A stretch of 64,000 nucleotides of DNA from Symbiodinium natans (GCA_905221605.1 CAJNDS010002091.1:62001-126000), one strand, 5' to 3'; shown: positions 43,199 to 54,185, numbered from the stretch's first letter. Numbers and translations: made by a program. The notes: generated by a model not told the origin, from the sequence alone.

Positions 43199-46100
43199 GC
43201 GTGTTTGAGTGTATACTTGTAGATATATGCGTATATATACACGACATATACAGCGAGCAAGAGAGAGCGAGCAAGAGAGAGAGAGAGAGAGCGAGAGCGA
43301 GAGAAAGAGAGAGAGAGATTATAAGACCACTACCCAGATTTGTTCTCCAGTGCGGTTTTCGGGGTTCCAGCCTATCATGCCAAAGAGAATGAAGGGCCGA
43401 CATTTCCAAACAGCGCTTCTAGCCCCATAATGGAAAGGGTTTAGGGTTTAGGGTTTAGGGTTTAGGGTTTAGGGTTTAGGGTTTAGGGTTTATGCTAATT
43501 TTACAAGGTTTTGACAAGGGAACCTAATCCCTGCAAAAACATGGGATCGAATGGAATAGGGGTTGATACTGGGCATCCTAGCCTATTCCAGCTGCTAGCG
43601 CAGCATCAAAGCTGAACAAACTGAGCAATTTCACGACCAAGCACGTGCGCAGGCTACGCCTCAAGAACAGCGTCTGTGCATAACTAAGGGTTCTTCAGGG
43701 AGGGGGGGGTTCAAGGGGGGTATGTAACCCAAGGTTCCCTAATCCTCCCCACAAGGTTCCCGAGGTACTTACCCCCATGAACCCCCTCCTCCTTCCACAA
43801 TATTTCATCGCAACCTGCATGTACACAATTTTCCAGCTCTCTGCCAGAATGGCTTTCCAGGTCCTAGCACCGTGTGATCCCACACCTTGCGAAGATGGCC
43901 CGGATGAGGCAAAGCCTTCCAAGTTTTGCCGGGCCACCAAAGTAGACGATGAGATTGGACACCTTGTAGAGCAAAACGAATCTGAACGGTTGTCAAAATG
44001 AATCCCTTCTTGGAGTACCCTAAATATTAGGTGGCGTAAGATAATGAGGGACCCCAAAAGGGACCACAATTTTGAATGACTACTCTGGTACTTGGTCGTA
44101 AGAGTATGGCAGCCACGTGAGAACCCCACAATAGGCAATCCCAGTCGTGAGTGGCCTCAGGCTTTCGGGCCCTAAACCCTAAACCCTAAACCCTAAACCC
44201 TAAACCCTAAACCCTGAACCCTGAACCCTAAACCCTAAACCCTAAACCCTAAACCCTAAACCCTAAACCCTAAAACCTAAACCGGCTAGGAGCCTCAGAA
44301 GCGAAACCTTGTCAAGCCACAGCCGGTGCGCAGTGGACTGCGGCCTCCGTGCGAAACTCCCAGGCCTTGCCAGGCGCAAGCAACCAAAACAGGGTTTAGG
44401 GTTTAAAGTTTAGGGTTTAGGGTTCAGGGTTTAAGCTTTGAAACGAATCCATGTTTGAAAAGATCTTGCACAGGCTATTTGTATACGTCTGTGTATTTTC
44501 AGAAACAAATGAAGCGGTTTCCTACAGCAGGGCGACTGCAGTTACAACCCTGCTAAGGCCTACCCCTGCACCTTTAAACCCAACCAACCCTAAACCCAAA
44601 CCCATACCCTAAACCCCAAACCCTAAACCCTTTTTTGCATCCAGGCATTGTTCGCAGAAACCCTAACATCCTGACAAACCGTTGTTAGAATCCAGGCATT
44701 GTTCGCAGAAACCCTGAAATCCTGACACTTTTCAGGGCCTTGGTTCCGTCCACCTCATCCAGGGCGTACATACGCCAGTCTTCGGAGCCCACGAAGACCT
44801 TCACCGATAGGCGGTTTAGGGTTTGGGTTTAGGGCTTGGGGTTCAGGGTTTGAGGTGTAATTAGGGTTTGGGGTTTAGGGATTCGGGCTTAGGGTTTAGG
44901 ATTTAGGGTGCCCGAAATGGGGTGCTAGGGTTTAGCAAGGCCCCATAATGGGCCTCTAAGGGATACGCTCGCACAGTAGCCCACCCTGACCCACAAACGT
45001 TCAGACGAGGCTTCTGGAGCTCTTTCAGGGTTGCCCATGGCTTAGGGCCTGTGCACTTGCCTATGCAGACCTACGTGCTCCCGCCATGCATACTTGCACA
45101 CGCGCATGAGCATGCGCAATTTCCTAAACACGTTCGTGTTCAACATGTGCAAGATTAGCTCACATTGGGGTTTACAAAAATCAGGGACCCCTAATCTAGA
45201 CCCCCAAATTGTAGGATTCCCTTATAATGAGTAGGGACCCCAAGAAGGTACCCCTATCTTCCGGAAGACCCCCATATGCTGTCAAGGAGCCCGGTTATTG
45301 CTGACCGCAGGGGACGACCGAATGCGGCCCTGGGTGGCGAAGTGCCTGTGAGATTCTAGGTTTAGGGTTTAGGGTTTAGGGGTTCTACCTTGGACCCTTA
45401 AGGTTGTAGCCTTGGGTTTTTGGGGTCCCTTTTGAAGGATCCCTGAAAAAATATAAGGGCCACATTAGTATCTTAAGGGGAACCTTAAGGGGTACAACCT
45501 TTGGGGCGTGAGACTTCATCCCTTGAGAGATTAGAGCCATCCACCATAAAAAGGAGGCTGTCAGTCCGTTCTTGCTTGGGATGTTCCCCCTTATACTAAC
45601 TTAACAGTCCTTAATAGGGATCATAGTAATAGGGATTAGAGCACCCCGTGTTATAATCCCTACTAAGGACTGTTCATATAAGGGAGAACATCCCAAGTGG
45701 TGGCCTCTAAGGTTCCAAGAGACATGCTGTATACCCCTTGGGCATACCCCTTGAAAGAGATAAAGGGATGTGGTGCAATCCTTGCTCATGTTGTGCTTTT
45801 ATAGGTTAAGGGGCAAGGGTTTGGGATGTGTTAAATTACTTACTTGTCCAATAGCCAAGGGAAAAAAGGTTAAACTTATGATTCCTCCTAAATAAGGAAA
45901 CCCAAAAAGTTTAAAGTTCAACTATTGGATAAGTAAGATTATGCTTAGAGTACAAGTACAAGCGCTGGGTGAGTAAGGGGACGCCTTCCTGTATGTGGAT
46001 TTCCTGATGTCTGGGAATCTGTGGGAGCCGAGTGGGTCATAACCCTACCCTGAAGCCCCTGGCCAGCTAATTCCCTAAACCGTAAACCCTAAGCCCTAAA

Positions 46101-49100
46101 CCCTAGTTCCACAGGGCGGGAGCACCTAGCATGCTCAGGCGGAGGTGTTTGGGTTTTGGGCTCAGGGTTCTGCCTTAATAGAGTTTACTTGGAGGTTCAC
46201 GGGCCCGTAGGGTTTAGGGTTTAGGGTTTGGGGTTTAGGGCTTGGAGTACTTAAAAGCCCAACTGTAGTTGTAAATATGACCCCAGCTGTCACCATATTA
46301 GGGCACTTAAAGGCCTTATAAGTGGGTTATAGTACAGTTATAGTTGGGTTAGAAGTACCATGAACCTCCAAGTAGCCAATCCCTACCCAAACCCAAGCCC
46401 TAAGCCCTAAGCCCTAAGCCCGAAACCCTAAACCCTAAACCCTAAGGCCCTAAACCAAGGGTTTAGAAGCTTAGGGCCACCCCAGCGGCCAAACTTTCTG
46501 GCCATTGTCCACTCGAACGGCATAGAGCTTTCGGTCGTTCGAGCCGAAGTAGACCTGAGCCCAGTCTGCCACTGAACAGGGTGAAAGGTTTAGGATTGAG
46601 GGTTGAGGGTTTGGGGTTTAGGGTTTGGGCTTTGGGCTTTGGGTTTAGGGTTTGGGGGTTAGGGCTTAGGGTAGCCTTTTGCAGGAACATGTTTCCCTCG
46701 TGGTGACACCCACGCCAGACGGGAAAGAGGTCGGGCGCAGCCTTGTCGAAATCGCATGGCAAGCTCCATCACTCCTTCTTCACACGTGTAAGGGGCTATG
46801 TATGTAGTTGGCATGAGTATTTGGGGTAGCTTCTGCACGTCTATATTGCTACGTTATGTGTTATTCTTGCAGAAGCGGAAATTTTGGAAATGATTGAGGA
46901 ACCTGTTTTGAGTTCGCCCCTGGCATCAGAGCCATGACAGCGTCACGCCAAGGAGCTTTCTGACTGCTGACAGTGGGTGAAGACTGAATCGCCAGCCCAG
47001 CACTGAACCTCTGATTGAACAGCTTTCAAGAAGATAAACCTAATTAGACCCTAAACCCTAAACCCGAAAGGGGTCCCCCTTTTCAGCTCCCACGCTTATA
47101 AGCCTCAACAGCCCCTAAACCTTCAAGGATTTAGGGCTTATTGAGGCTTAGGGTTTATTCTGGTTTGTTACGGTTTAGGGCTTGTTAGGGTTTAGGGTTT
47201 ACTAGAGCTTATTAGGGTTTATTAGGGCTTATTGGGGCTTGCTGAGGCTTAGGGTTGATTAGGGCTTATTCGGGTTTAGGGTTTATGGGGCATATTGATC
47301 AGGACAACTAGGCCCGTTGCAAAAGCAGCAGGGTTTCATTGAAATCATTCAGAGCTGGATGATGGTTGAGGGCTTAGGGTTTAGAGTTTAGTATAGGGTT
47401 TCGTAGGCTACAAGCAGGGTTTTAAGTAACCCTACACCCTAAACCCTAAACCCTAACAAGTATTAAGGACCGCCAGTATAAGGGGGAACACCCCAACCTC
47501 AAAGTCTGAGACCTAAAACTGTGAAACTCTGGAACTCAAGGCGCTCCCAAAGGACGGAGCCATCCGAGCTGTCGATGGCATACCTTCATCTTGGGGTTTA
47601 GGGTTTAGGGTTTAGGGTTTAGGGTTTAGGGTTTAGGGGTACTTGGAGGTTCATGGCACTTAAGAACCCAACTACAAGTGCACTGGTAACCCAAGTAAAA
47701 ACCCTATGAGGCACTTGGGGGGTTTATAAGTGGCTTCTACGTACAGTTATAGTTGGATTAGAAGTACCCAGAACCTCCAAGTAGTTACATGGTCCCTTAA
47801 GCTGGGCCTTAGTAACCTCCCTTAGACTCAAGTAGCAAACGCGGAGCCCATGAGAATGCGGCGATGAACGCTCTATCTAAAGGCTCCTGTGGAGCACCTT
47901 TTGAGGGTAGTATACTTTAATGCCCGACAGCGAACCAAAAAAAACAACTACAATAGCAGCCTTTCAGACAAGCCCTACAAATCTTTTCGCATCGGGTTTA
48001 GGGTTAAGGTTTTGAGAAGGATTGGGGCTTCTCTTCGTTTAGGGGCCAGGAACAGGCGAAGGGAGCCCGGACTGGATGAGGAAGACCCTGGCTTTCCAAA
48101 AACCCAAGAGTTCCCTAGGTAAACCGACAACGAAAGAACGTTTGTTGATGGTGTTGTGTTGCGGTCTTCCACTGGGTTTGAAATCTTCTGTTGACCGACC
48201 CCCTGCCTTTCTGTGAAACCCATACAAACCCCCCACCCCAACCATACTCAGGGGTTTCGGGTTTCGGGTGTAGGGTTTAGGAAAACCTCTCTGGGTCTTC
48301 GCGGTCTTCTGCGGGTCCTTCTGGAGGAATATGGAGAAGTCAGGGGTCTGCCGATGCAGAACCCACCCCCCCCCCCCCCGCTGCCACCCCCACAACACTC
48401 AGTGTAGTTCAGGGTTTAGGGTTTAGGGTTTAGGGTTTAGGGTTTAGGGTTTAGGGTTTAGGGTTTAGGGTTTAGGGTTTAGGGTTTAGGGTTTAGGGTT
48501 TAGGGTTTAGGGTTTAGGGTTTAGGGTTTAGGGTTTAGGGTTTAGGGTTTAGGGTTTAGGGTTTAGGGTTTAGGGTTTAGGGTTTAGGGTTTAGGGTTTA
48601 GGGTTTAGGGTTTAGGAGGAGGGAAAAGGGGCCGGGAAGTCCCCTGTAGACATCGCTGCATGGGAGTTGCAGTTGCCCATTGTCCGTGCCGAAGAAGACC
48701 TGGAGAACAGGTATCAAGGCTTTGGGCCTTGGGTTTAGGGTTTGCCAGTGCAGAGCAGGGGGTTGGATCGTTGGTCTTCGGGATGCCCTAAACCCTAAAC
48801 CCTAAACCCCAAACCTTAAACCCTAAACCCTAAACTCTGAGACCCTGAGACCCTAGGTTTGCACATACAGCCAATCTGGCGAGCCAAGTCTTTCGGGATT
48901 GTCTCGGCGTTTACCCTGAAACCCTCAAGCATTCTGCCCAGCCCACCTTCATGTTGCTCGCCGCCGGCGTTGTCTGGACAGATCCGGAGCTCTTACCGCT
49001 ATTTCCTGCTGGCACGCTGATTAAAGGATCAGCGGAAAGGTGTTCGAAGTAAGGTAGCTCTGTGCTTATAATAGCTTTTAAGCCTGACTAATTAGGGTAT

Positions 49101-50747
49101 ATAACTTATGACCCTGCTTACTAAGTGCCCCGAACCTCAAGTACTTGTCATCCTTAGACCTGAAAGCTTGTGGGCATTCATCGCTGCCAGCTTCAAGCGA
49201 TCTTGTACCCCCTGTACTCCGTCAACACCAAATGTATCGGCCCAAGTATATACCAGAGAGCCTGAACCCTAAACCCTAAACCCTGTAGGTTACATGGACC
49301 CTTCGAGAAAGCCATCCTATTACGCGGTCCTGTACTTTGGGCCCCTCGAAGGGGACCCCTTATAGACCCCTGATATACCCTATGAAAACCCAAACCCTAA
49401 ACCCTAAACCCTAAACCCTAAACCCTAAACCCTAAACCCTAAACCATACTTCAGAACCCTTCTCAGGGAGCATGTTAAGGGACCATATAACTACACTTAG
49501 AGAGGTTGCAGTCCCAAACCCTAAGCACTAAATCCCATGCAACTAAACTATACCCCCCTTTATACCCCCCCAACCTGAAATCGCAACCCTAAACCCTAAA
49601 CCCTAAACCCTAAACCCTAAACCCTAAACCCTAAACCCTAAACCCTGAACGCGATGCAGCCCCTTAGACTAGCTCCTTCAAGCCTTAGCTGTGAAAGCCC
49701 CGGTGATTTGACAAAGGGGAGCTCAGGGCGGATATAGGGATTCCTTTTTTTTTTTTTGGGGGGGGGGGGGGGGGGCTTAGGGATTCCTAGGGTTTAGGGT
49801 TAAGGGTTTAGGGTGTAGGGTTTAGGGCTAGGGGTTGAGGCTTTCGGTGCTTTGGTTCTGCGAGGTAGGAGTTCCATCCGGTGTCGGGTTTAGAGTTTAG
49901 TACGTCCCCACACTTTGGCGAAGGCTCTCTGCCCAAAGGTCCACGCAGACGTGTCATCTTCACAGCCTTGCAGCCTCAAGGACACTGCAAGCAGTTTAGG
50001 TTGGGGTCTCTACAAGGCCTTATAAACCCTAAACCCTAAACCCTAAACCCTGAACCCTAAACCCTTAGGTCCCTAAACCCGAAGCTCTTGCTGGGCATCG
50101 GGTGAACGTGCAAAAGCCGCAGGTCGAACCAAAAAGACTCCCCCGACAATTTGTGGGGGGTTCGGATTTGCAAGACGGAGCCTTCTATTTAATTAGGTTT
50201 TAGGGTTTAGGGTTAAGGGTTTAGGGTTTAAGGTTGAGGGTTAAGGGTAGTATACCCACGAAAGGGACCACGACATTGGGGAACTCCCCTTTGGTTGCAA
50301 GGGTTGTTGATCGAGGTTTCTTCCCCAAGGTAGCCAGCATCCCTCCCTTACCCTTAGGGGCCCTAACTGAGTTTTCCCCACTAAGGGCTCCTACAGTAGT
50401 CCTACCTGTTACCCAATAGCACTTTTCGTAGTACTGCTAGTTGTCTTTCAACTTTCTAATTATAGGTCCTCCCGTTTCCTAACCATGAAACTTACATGCG
50501 GCTGTCTAGTTCAATCTGGCAGCCTAAGTTGGAGACCCATGTGTTGTCAGAACCTCTGTTTAGAATCACCACTTGTCAACCCTAAACCCTCAACCCTAAA
50601 CCCTAAACCCCAAACCCCAAACCCTAAACCCGAAACCTATCCCTAAACCATAAACCCTAACCACGAACTCGGATGCCCATCAAGCAGCAGAAGCGAGCAG
50701 GCGAGCACGGCCAGCGCTAGAACGCCGAGTCGTCCAGTCGCACCCAT
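41902..50747 (-). CDS. Secreted PQQ-type beta-propeller protein A, about 12 exons (possibly two genes)
   Basis: ATG at 50747 opens MGATGRLGVLALAVLACSLL, a signal peptide. Blade exons follow on the minus strand, coordinates approximate unless a start is given: 49975-49890 (SAWTFGQRAFAKVWG), about 48990-48930 (SGSVQTTPAASNMK), 48710-48655 (VFFGTDNGQLQ), 47595-47555 (YAIDSSDGSVLWER), 46760-46680 (DLFPVWRGCHHEGNM), 46554-46490 (VYFGSNDRKLYAVRVDNG), 45345-45305 (HFATQGRIRSSPAV), 44798-44749 (VFVGSEDWRMYALDEV), 44365-44310 (AWEFRTEAAVHCAPAV), 42761-42720 (GSLDGKLYAVHALAG) and 42006-41902 (ELVWEFDAGAPIKSSPAIDE). Several join in frame across GC or GT introns. These are PQQ-like propeller repeats as in BamB and quinoproteins. 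FPVWRG normally opens such a propeller, so 46.7 kb could be the start of a second gene. Function is unknown. Confidence 0.7.
42855..43320. repeat. Compound microsatellite: TA, TTTA, TCTGTG, GTGC, GA
   Basis: In order: (TA)n and ATTT runs (42855-42960), GTGTCT/TCTGTG units (43010-43085), (TG)n, then about 24 GTGC tetramers (43105-43200) and GA/GCGA purine runs (43255-43318). All open frames here are artefacts. Confidence 0.97.
43437..43580. repeat. Half of a family H introner joined to a telomere-type array
   Basis: Eight TTTAGGG units (43437-43492) run into ACAAGGGAACCTAATCC...TACTGGGCATCCTAG, the right half of family H. The left half is missing, as if replaced by the array. Confidence 0.75.
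43690..43800. repeat. Inverted-repeat element, family K
   Basis: GGAGGGGGGGGTTCA and TGAACCCCCTCCTCC arms; shares CCCAAGGTTCCCTAATCCTCC with 22398-22507. Confidence 0.75.
44638..44729. repeat. Short direct repeat, two copies of about 38 bp
   Basis: ATCCAGGCATTGTTCGCAG plus AAACCCT.A.ATCCTGACA occurs at 44639 and 44692, 53 nt apart. Confidence 0.9.
45577..45696. repeat. Introner-like element, family B (reference copy)
   Basis: CTTGGGATGTTCCCCCTTAT and AAGGGAGAACATCCCAAG terminal repeats, AACAGTCCTTAATAGGG and CCCTACTAAGGACTGTT inner arms. Confidence 0.92.
45839..45938. repeat. Introner-like element, family E
   Basis: CTTACTTGTCCAATAGCC to ACTATTGGATAAGTAAG; 100 bp, the shortest intact E copy. 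Confidence 0.93.
46190..46371. repeat. Family C introner with telomere-type insert
   Basis: CTTGGAGGTTCACGGG is followed at once by GTAGGGTTTAGGG units (46207-46243), then the rest of family C to GTACCATGAACCTCCAAG. Confidence 0.92.
47110..47290. repeat. Degenerate TTAGGGCTTA-rich tract
   Basis: Repeats of GCTTATTAGGGTTTA with many point changes: a heavily decayed or differently built telomere-like array. Confidence 0.7.
47452..47492. repeat. Right half of a family B introner next to telomere-type units
   Basis: AGTATTAAGGACCGCCAGTA and AAGGGGGAACACCCCAA; the left arm is absent and CCCTAAA units occupy its place. Confidence 0.75.
47642..47782. repeat. Introner-like element, family C
   Basis: ACTTGGAGGTTCATGGCACT and GTACCCAGAACCTCCAAGT ends. 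Confidence 0.92.
48410..48617. repeat. Longest telomere-type array, about 29 TTTAGGG units
   Basis: Essentially perfect repeats over about 205 nt, lying between two propeller exon pieces (48710-48655 and 47595-47555). Confidence 0.98.
49023..49143. repeat. Introner-like element, family D
   Basis: AAAGGATCAGCGGAAAGG (decayed) and CTAAGTGCCCCGAACCTCAAG ends. Confidence 0.75.
49285..49495. repeat. Inverted-repeat element, family L, with telomere-type insert
   Basis: GTTACATGGACCCTTCGAG at the left and TAAGGGACCATATAACTAC at the right, with GGGCCCCTCGAAGGGGACCCC inside and a CCCTAAA array (49388-49445) in the middle. Related pieces occur at 17923-18010, 51600-51690 and 56190-56330. Confidence 0.65.
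49745..49775. repeat. T13-G18 homopolymer junction
   Basis: Thirteen T followed by eighteen G, the complement of the C-A junctions at 17827 and 31549. Confidence 0.9.
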
Positions 50748-51866
50748 GGTGCTGCTACGAAAAGCCCAATTAGGGTTTAGGGTTTAGGGTTTAGGGTCAG
50801 GATTTAGGGTTTAGGGTTTACGGTTTAGGCGTGTGCATTTGGTTTCCATAGGTGGAAGGCGGGGATTGCTTGGATGTCGGAAGCCGGGTCTTTGTTTTGC
50901 CAGCTTAAGTAGGTTGGTTGGGGTTTAAGGGTTTGCTTTTGCTTTGCTGTTGCCCCTCCACCAGCAAGACGAATCGCGCCGAAGGGTTTGGCGGGTTTTA
51001 ATGGTGGGGAACAATCGCCTGGCTTATCCTCGCTTGCTTGCTGTGGATCCGGGCTTAGGGTTTTGGAATTCAAGCCTGTTGCCCAAAGCTGTGCGGATCT
51101 TTGTAGGCGGTAGAGTTTACGGCGTGTTTCTTCTCAGTGCGAACCTTATTCCGTGATACTTGTGAGGTTCCAGGTGCATTGTCAAAACCCCAACAAAGGC
51201 GTGGGTCACCAACACCTCCTCTGAGTCCGCCGGCGAAAGTTCAGAACTCTGCGACCAGCTGGGCAGAGCCCCAAAACCCGGGCCAACGATCCTCCAACCC
51301 TTTTTCGGTTCAGGGTTTACGCATCCCTAAACCCTAAACCCTAAACCCTAAATCCTAAACCCTAAACCCTAAACCCTAACAGCATCCCAGCCAGAACCCT
51401 TGCCCTGCCTGAGCTCCAACGAGGATTCGCTTGCAAACGAGTGGCACTCTCAGGCCATTGCGGCAGTGTTATGGATGTCGGAGTAGGGTTTAGGGTTTAG
51501 GGTTTAGGGCTTGGGGTTTAGGGTTTAGGGTTTAGGTACTATACAAGTTGGGGTCATCTGGTGTGGTGACCATGAAGATTCGAAAGTTCTCCGGGTAGTT
51601 GCAAGGGCCTTTCGTATGGGTCCTGAATTTGGGAGCCCTCCTGCACCCCTTATACAGCCTATGATAAAGGACCATGTCGTTACTCTTAGAGTAAGTATTG
51701 TGCATGTGAAAGACACGAACCGGCTAATGATGCTCTAAACTTACCTGTGTCATGCAAACAAACAGGAGGACATGCGTGAGCCTTTCGAAAAGAGACCTTT
51801 TTGAAAGCTACCCTAATGTGTCCTTAAGGGTTCTAGCTTTAGCAACCGAATATTAAGTCCCAGGAA
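50748..51866. other. Region between divergent gene candidates; no gene supported
   Basis: Lies between the minus-strand propeller start at 50747 and the plus-strand candidate at 51867. Weak plus-strand coding-like text at 51160-51300 (RRGSPTPPLSPPAKVQNSA) follows a TTCCAG acceptor. Telomere-type units at 50772-50825, 51327-51380 and 51485-51535. A divergent promoter could lie here, but no motif stands out. Confidence 0.4.
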
Positions 51867-52243
51867 GTGCAGGACTATGTAGCTTTCTCCGCACGCCCTG
51901 CTGTTTTTGGGTCTTGCGCATTTCGACTCTCACTGGCACAGGCAGGCGAGGCTCTTGGTTCAGATGAAAAGGTGGACTCAGCGCCTATACCCATCATGGC
52001 GTCAGAAGTTCGCGCAAAGTCGGAGGTGGTATCCTTTGCCAATTCCCATCACACGTACTGTGACTATGAGGTATTATCTTAGTTGCTGAGTTCATAAGCC
52101 CCCCAAAAGTGTACACCTTCAGTTCTATAGGCGGTTGTGGTATCCCAAAAAGGGTACAGTGCACTCGTTCAGCTACTAAGGTATTTGAGATACTTCAAGT
52201 CGGGGACAAGGCCCTTTCGTGCAACCCGGCTACTCACAAATGT
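51867..52243 (+). CDS. Possible plus-strand gene fragment, two exons
   Basis: An open frame from 51867 (DYVAFSARPAVFGSCAFRLS ... ANSHHTYCDYE) ends at GAG|GTATTAT at 52070. A family F introner fills 52071-52180, and the frame resumes in phase as VFEILQVGDKALSCNPATHK (52181-52243). The in-frame join across a typical introner is the main support. The family is not recognised and the ends are open. The introner's exact 4-bp flank is not as clean as in the kinase gene. Confidence 0.45.
52078..52180. repeat. Introner-like element, family F
   Basis: CTTAGTTGCTGAGTTCATAAG to CGTTCAGCTACTAAG, with CAAAAGTGTACACCTT and AAAAAGGGTACAGTG arms. Confidence 0.92.
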
Positions 52244-52294
52244 AAACCCTAAACCCTAAACCCTAAAGCCTAAACCCTCCGCTCAGAAATGTTA

Positions 52295-54048
52295 TCGCCG
52301 CGCTGGCCGAGGCGGGCAGTATGTCGGAGGTGGCGCCGCCGAAGGTGCCGAGGCAGCTTGAAGCCGCTCCACCTTCCCGATGCTTACCTTACTTCTCAAA
52401 AATAGCCAAGGGGGAGAGAAAAAACAAGGTTAAACTTTATGATTCCTCCTGAAGAAGGGAACCCAAAGAAACTGAAAGTTCAACTATTGGCGAAGTAAGT
52501 TGCGGGCAGCGCCCGAGCACCTAAGCCGTCGTCCTCGGCGCTCTGGTCGCGATCTAGGGCAGCCTCCAGCAGCAGCCACTTCGAGTCCCGAGGCGGTGGG
52601 GCCACCGGCCTCCCGTAGCTCCGCGGCACAGGGCGCGGACCCGCCGACGCCTCGCCGGCGGGCTCCCGCCGCCCTGGCCCTCCACCGTTTCGAATGCCTG
52701 TCGAAGTCCTGGAGCACGCTTGGCGATGCTTTGCCGCCTGGCTGCCCAGCAGCTGCCCCCGCTCCACATCCATGGCTTGTGCAGGAAGCGGCCTCCTCTT
52801 TCGCCTTCGCTCGCTGTACTCCTCCTGGGCATCCTTAGTTGCCCAGTAGCCTAGAACACTAAAGGTTAACCTTAAGGAATATATAGGAATTTCTTAATAC
52901 CCCCAAAACGGCTATAAAGGTCCTCTACTCTACTAAGCGTCTGCCTCAAAGGATAGCTCCTCGAAGGGCATTTCAAAGAGGCCCCGGAGGTGCCAAGCCA
53001 CGGCAAGCCTTAGTTGCTGCTGAGTTCATAAGACACCAAAAAAGTTAGGGTTTAGGGTTTAGGCTTTAGGGTTTAGGGTTTAGAGCTTAGGGGATTCTAG
53101 TATCCCAAAAAGTGTAAGGTGTACTCAGCTACGAAGAAGCAGAGCGCAGGTGACCACGGAGCCCATCGTGGCGCCAACGGCTAGCACACCCCAGGTGCCC
53201 AGCCTACAGGTTGGCCCCTTTTGAAACCCTCTGCAAAAATGCTCATAAATCTGACCTTCTTAAACCAAACAAGGGAAAGTGCAAAATGTATAATACTCAC
53301 AAATCTGATCCTCTTGCACCAAATAAGGAAAATGTAAAATGTCCAAAGGTCCTACCTAGGAACTGTAAAATGTACCACATACTGCAATAACTCAATAGGA
53401 AACTGTAAAACGTCCCAAGGGTCCTATAGCTAGGAACTGACCCAACTCGCCACTGAGGCGGTCTGCCAAGTCCATGGAGGCATAGCTGCCGCAGGCGAGG
53501 CAGACGAGCTGCGGGTTCCCCAAGGGCTCCTGTTTAGGGTTTAGGGTTTAGGGTTTAGGGTTTAGGGTTTAGGGTTTAGGGCACCCAAACGAGCAACCTA
53601 TGGGAACAAAATAGGTTGCCCTTTCTTTTGCTTTAGAGGGGCTTATATAAGGGAACCTAGACCCAAAATGAGCAACCTATAGGAATAAAAAAAGGGGTGC
53701 CCTTTTTGCTTTAAGAGGGGCTTATACAAGGGAACCTATAAACCCTACCAAAAAGGGAACAAGGGTCGATCTGCCTTAAGGGGGCTTATAGAAGAACCTA
53801 TAAACCCTACCAAAAAGGGAATACTAGGGCGTACTCTGGGCCCCAAGGCTTTAAAGGGGCTTATGTAAGGGAACCTATAAACCCTACCTTTAAAAAGGGA
53901 ATCATGGGGTCGACCCTGGGCCCGAAGGCTCCTGCAGTGAGGCGCACGCCCCTTGGCGCTGCGCGGCCGCAGCCGCGCTCCCCACATCGACCACGCAGGC
54001 CTCACCGAGGCTTTTGCCCTGGCAGCTCCCGGGCGTCTGCGCTGACAC
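52295..54048 (-). CDS. Single-pass membrane protein, 3' six exons
   Basis: Exons: 54048-53932, 53529-53438, 53203-53141, 53008-52942, 52833-52504 and 52387-52295 (TAA), 762 nt or 254 codons in one frame. The sequence begins with a cysteine-containing part (GSCQGKSLGEACVVDVGS, later PQLVCLACGSYASMDL), then one hydrophobic helix formed by joining exons 3 and 4 (WGVLAVGATMGSVVTCALLA), an acidic stretch (RGLFEMPFEELSFEADAQEE), then a basic, proline/alanine-rich tail (SERRRKRR, ASAPSAAPPP). The hydrophobic helix becomes continuous only after splicing, which supports the model. The family is unknown. Upstream exons may exist beyond 54048. Five introns contain introners of families H-like, J, F, G and E; flanks GAGC/GAGC, GTTC/GCTG, GCTT/GCTT, GACG/GATG and GCAA/GTAA. 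Confidence 0.75.
52388..52503. repeat. Introner, family E, in the single-pass protein gene
   Basis: CTTACTTCTCAAAAATAGCC to TTGGCGAAGTAAG; flanks GCAA/GTAA, GC donor. Confidence 0.92.
52834..52941. repeat. Introner, family G, in the single-pass protein gene
   Basis: CTTAGTTGCCCAGTAGCC to TCCTCTACTCTACTAAG; flanks GACG/GATG, GA donor. Confidence 0.92.
53009..53140. repeat. Introner, family F with telomere-type insert
   Basis: CTTAGTTGCTGCTGAGTTC to TACTCAGCTACGAAG; seven TTTAGGG-type units replace the core; perfect GCTT duplication. Confidence 0.94.
53204..53437. repeat. Introner, family J, with internal tandem copies
   Basis: CTACAGGTTGGCCCC to GGGTCCTATAGCTAG; the AATCTGA.CTTCTTAAACCAAA and AACTGTAAAA units are repeated. 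Flanks GTTC/GCTG. Confidence 0.85.
53530..53931. repeat. Intron with telomere array and tandem family H-like units
   Basis: TTTAGGG units (53532-53580), then repeats of AGGGGCTTATA.AAGGGAACCTATAAACC with GGTGCCCTTTTTGC, ending CTGGGCCCGAAGG. Perfect GAGC duplication; GA donor. Confidence 0.85.
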
Positions 54049-54119
54049 CTCTTGTTCATGGTTTTGGGATTCGTTTACAAGAACTTAAATTTCTGTTCCT
54101 TTCTTGAGTTTAAGGGGAT

Positions 54120-54185
54120 AGCATTAAAAACATATATATATATATATATATACGTATATATATGTATATATCTATACATAGAAAA
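54120..54185. repeat. TA microsatellite
   Basis: (TA)n with GTATATATG interruptions. The following 54,190-54,340 holds no gene I can support. Confidence 0.9.

Noticed and set aside
42922-43430. Overlapping frames of up to 147 codons rich in Cys/Val/Arg/Thr/His
   Set aside because: Translation of TCTGTG and GTGC repeats on both strands; no coding evidence.
52500-52838. Plus-strand frame of 112 codons rich in Pro/Ala
   Set aside because: Shadow of the minus-strand exon 52833-52504, which joins in frame to both neighbours across introners.
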